Shown in pieces: positions 5,246 to 6,929 of a stretch of DNA of 6,929 nt (its first letter is position 1; each line of letters begins with the position of its first letter). A program made the position numbers and the translations under genes. The notes under the pieces were generated by a model. It had not been told where the DNA came from, made no database searches, and saw only the letters and a list, made by a program, of their open reading frames with translations. This DNA is from an uncultured Porphyromonas sp. (GTDB lineage Bacteria > Bacteroidota > Bacteroidia > Bacteroidales > Porphyromonadaceae), in contig CAMCJO010000118.1 of NCBI GenBank assembly GCA_945875135.1, positions 1-6,929 of the forward strand, given 5' to 3'.

Positions 5246-6929
5246 ATGTCTACTCTCATCTTCTCACTCATCCTCCTCTGCGCTGCCACCCCTTATATAT
5301 ATGGGCAGCAATACACCGCTCCAGACAGCGTATCCACGCACCACCTGGAGACAGTTGTCGTCCGCGCTCCCCGTGAGCCTGACTACAAGCGAGGAGTCAT
5401 ACCCGCACAGCAACTCTCAGGGCAAGAGCTCAAGGCGCTCAGTGCCTTCTCCATAGCCGATGCACTCCGCTCCTTCTCAGGCGTTCAGGTCAAGGATTTC
5501 GGCGGAGTCGGTGGACTCAAGACGGTCAATATACGTAGCATGGGTACCCACCACGTTGGGATCTTTTACGATGGTGTGGAGCTGAGCAATGCGCAAAACG
5601 GGCAGATAGACCTCGGCCAGTACTCTCTCGACAATATGGAGGCGATACAGGTCTTCAATGGGCAAAAGGGTAGCTACCTACAGCCCGCTAAAGACTTTGG
5701 CTCTAGCGGTACCGTCTATCTGCAGACACGCAAGCCGACCTTTACCGATGGGGCACAGACCAATCTGAGAGCGAGCCTCAGGACTGGCTCCTTCGACCTC
5801 TTTAACCCCGCCATACTGATCGAGCACCGACTGGAGCCCAGGGTCACCATGTCCTTCAATGCGGAGTGGATCAAGAGCAGTGGCAAGTATAAGTTTAGGT
5901 ACCAGAAAGTCCTGCCCCTCACCCACGAGATAGCCTACGACACCACAGCCGTCCGGCACAACGGAGACATCAACGCCACGCGACTAGAGGGCAACCTCCA
6001 CATTGGGCTCCCCGACGGGCAGATGCTCGTCAAGGTGTACAACTACAACAGCGAGCGAGGCATACCAGGCGCTATCGTCAATAATGTGTGGCGTCGTGGC
6101 GAGCGTCTCTGGGACAACAACAGCTTCGTCCAGACCACCTACGAGCAGCAGGTCAGCGACCGCATACGTCTACATGCCATCGCTAAGTATGCCTACTACC
6201 AGACCCACTTCGTGCGCAACGAGCCGACAGCAGCCTTCAAGGTGGACAACCTCTACCAGCAGCAAGAGCTATACGGCTCGGTCGCCTCAGCCTTCCAATT
6301 GATTGACCACTGGTACCTCTCCGCCGCCTATGACCTACAGTGGAACAAGCTCGACGCCAACCTCTACGACTTCGTCTACCCGCACCGCTTCACCCACCTA
6401 CTAGCCCTCGCCTCGACCTATACCAATGAGTGGATCAATGCACAGGCCAGCCTCCTCGGCACGCTAGCTCAGGACAAAGCAAAAAAGCTCACCCGGGCTC
6501 CCCTCTTTCGCAAGCTCACACCCGCAGCAATCCTTTCGATCAAGCCGTGGCAGGCCGTAGACCTGCGGTTCAACGCCTTTTATAAGCAAAGCTTTCGCCT
6601 ACCCACCTTCAATGATCTATACTACACCGAGATAGGCAATATCAAGCTCGACCCAGAGCACACGACCCAATACAACCTTGGATTACAGTACCAGCTCGCA
6701 CCACAAAAGCCGTGGCTCTACACCCTAGACTTCAAGGTAGATGCCTACTACAACCTCGTGACCAACAAGATCATCGCCTACCCTAAGGGGCAGCAGTTCC
6801 GCTGGACCATGATCAACCTCGGCAAGGTAGACATACGAGGCATCGATGCACAGTGCACCTGGAGCCTAGTACCCGTCCGTGACCTGCAGCTATCGCTGCG
6901 GGCTCAGTACACCTACCAGAGAGCTATCG
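5246..6929 (+). CDS. btuB: BtuB-like TonB-dependent outer-membrane receptor (3' end outside window)
   Basis: The frame is open from ATG 5246 to the window end (561 codons plus one base, no stop), so the C-terminus is missing. The protein is a gated 22-strand barrel importing a scarce ligand with energy from TonB/ExbBD. After a hydrophobic leader (1-21) comes a TonB box, LETVVVRAP (34-42). The plug follows (about 50-163), with ADALRSFSGVQVKDFGG (71-87), NIRSMG (95-100), FYDGVELSNAQNGQIDL (107-123) and IQVFNGQKG (134-142). The barrel shows the family signature FRLPTFNDLYY (450-460) with GNIKLDPE (464-471), and INLGKVDIRGID (523-534), close to the equivalent BtuB stretches. There is no SusC-type N-terminal carboxypeptidase-like domain. 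Cobalamin as ligand is inferred from this form and from the BtuG-like lipoprotein upstream. Full length is probably near 680-700 residues. An in-frame TAG (5201-5203) with no earlier start codon after it fixes the start. The leader oddly lacks Lys or Arg. Confidence 0.85.
   Translation, partial: MSTLIFSLILLCAATPYIYGQQYTAPDSVSTHHLETVVVRAPREPDYKRGVIPAQQLSGQELKALSAFSIADALRSFSGVQVKDFGGVGGLKTVNIRSMGTHHVGIFYDGVELSNAQNGQIDLGQYSLDNMEAIQVFNGQKGSYLQPAKDFGSSGTVYLQTRKPTFTDGAQTNLRASLRTGSFDLFNPAILIEHRLEPRVTMSFNAEWIKSSGKYKFRYQKVLPLTHEIAYDTTAVRHNGDINATRLEGNLHIGLPDGQMLVKVYNYNSERGIPGAIVNNVWRRGERLWDNNSFVQTTYEQQVSDRIRLHAIAKYAYYQTHFVRNEPTAAFKVDNLYQQQELYGSVASAFQLIDHWYLSAAYDLQWNKLDANLYDFVYPHRFTHLLALASTYTNEWINAQASLLGTLAQDKAKKLTRAPLFRKLTPAAILSIKPWQAVDLRFNAFYKQSFRLPTFNDLYYTEIGNIKLDPEHTTQYNLGLQYQLAPQKPWLYTLDFKVDAYYNLVTNKIIAYPKGQQFRWTMINLGKVDIRGIDAQCTWSLVPVRDLQLSLRAQYTYQRAI

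Noticed and set aside
5282..5309. GCTGCC ... GGCAGC inverted repeat around a TATATATA stretch in the receptor leader
   Set aside because: A 6-bp stem with a 16-base loop inside coding sequence is weak, and the codons (CAATPYIYG) fit a normal signal peptide end. Probably chance.
5678..5959. 93- and 68-codon - strand open frames opposite the receptor
   Set aside because: The + strand frame here encodes a clear TonB-dependent receptor plug and early barrel. The antisense frames have no motif.
6003..6302. 99-codon + strand open frame inside the receptor
   Set aside because: It is a Ser/Thr-rich shadow frame, out of frame with continuous barrel sequence.

Overview
The window looks like chromosomal DNA of a Bacteroidota bacterium, most likely a Porphyromonas near the P. 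asaccharolytica/P. uenonis group. The reasons are the FtsQ-FtsA-FtsZ order, FtsA and FtsZ sequences of Bacteroidota type, TAnnTTTG promoter boxes in place of -35/-10 boxes, no clear Shine-Dalgarno sequences, and a surface lipoprotein paired with a TonB-dependent receptor. GC content is near 50% by eye. The genus is an inference. All genes are on the + strand.

Left part (1-3880), cell division: the window opens in the last 34 codons of an ftsQ-like gene. ftsA (160-1638) and ftsZ (1688-3109) follow, then an MTA/SAH nucleosidase gene (3128-3880) only 18 bases after ftsZ. A good Bacteroidota promoter match (13-45) lies inside the ftsQ end, overlaps an inverted repeat, and could drive ftsA-ftsZ-mtnN. 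FtsA is the ATP-binding membrane tether of the Z ring and FtsZ is the polymerising GTPase. The nucleosidase is a metabolic passenger in the same probable transcript.

Right part (3881-6929), outer-membrane uptake: after an 80-base gap with a TACCTTTG promoter box come a surface lipoprotein of the YncE/DUF5074 beta-propeller type, resembling the cobalamin-capturing BtuG (3961-5130), and a BtuB-like TonB-dependent receptor (5246 to the window end, cut off at its 3' side). Together they look like a vitamin B12 capture-and-import pair: the lipoprotein binds the ligand outside the cell and sits on the barrel, and the barrel imports it using TonB energy. Between them lie two small hairpins and a strong intrinsic terminator, ending 20 bases before the receptor start. 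No cobalamin riboswitch is visible in front of either gene.

No tRNA, rRNA, CRISPR array, transposase or insertion sequence was seen. Nothing here is clearly a new system. The points most worth checking are how the lipoprotein-receptor pair is regulated without a visible riboswitch, and a short motif shared by the FtsA and FtsZ tails.
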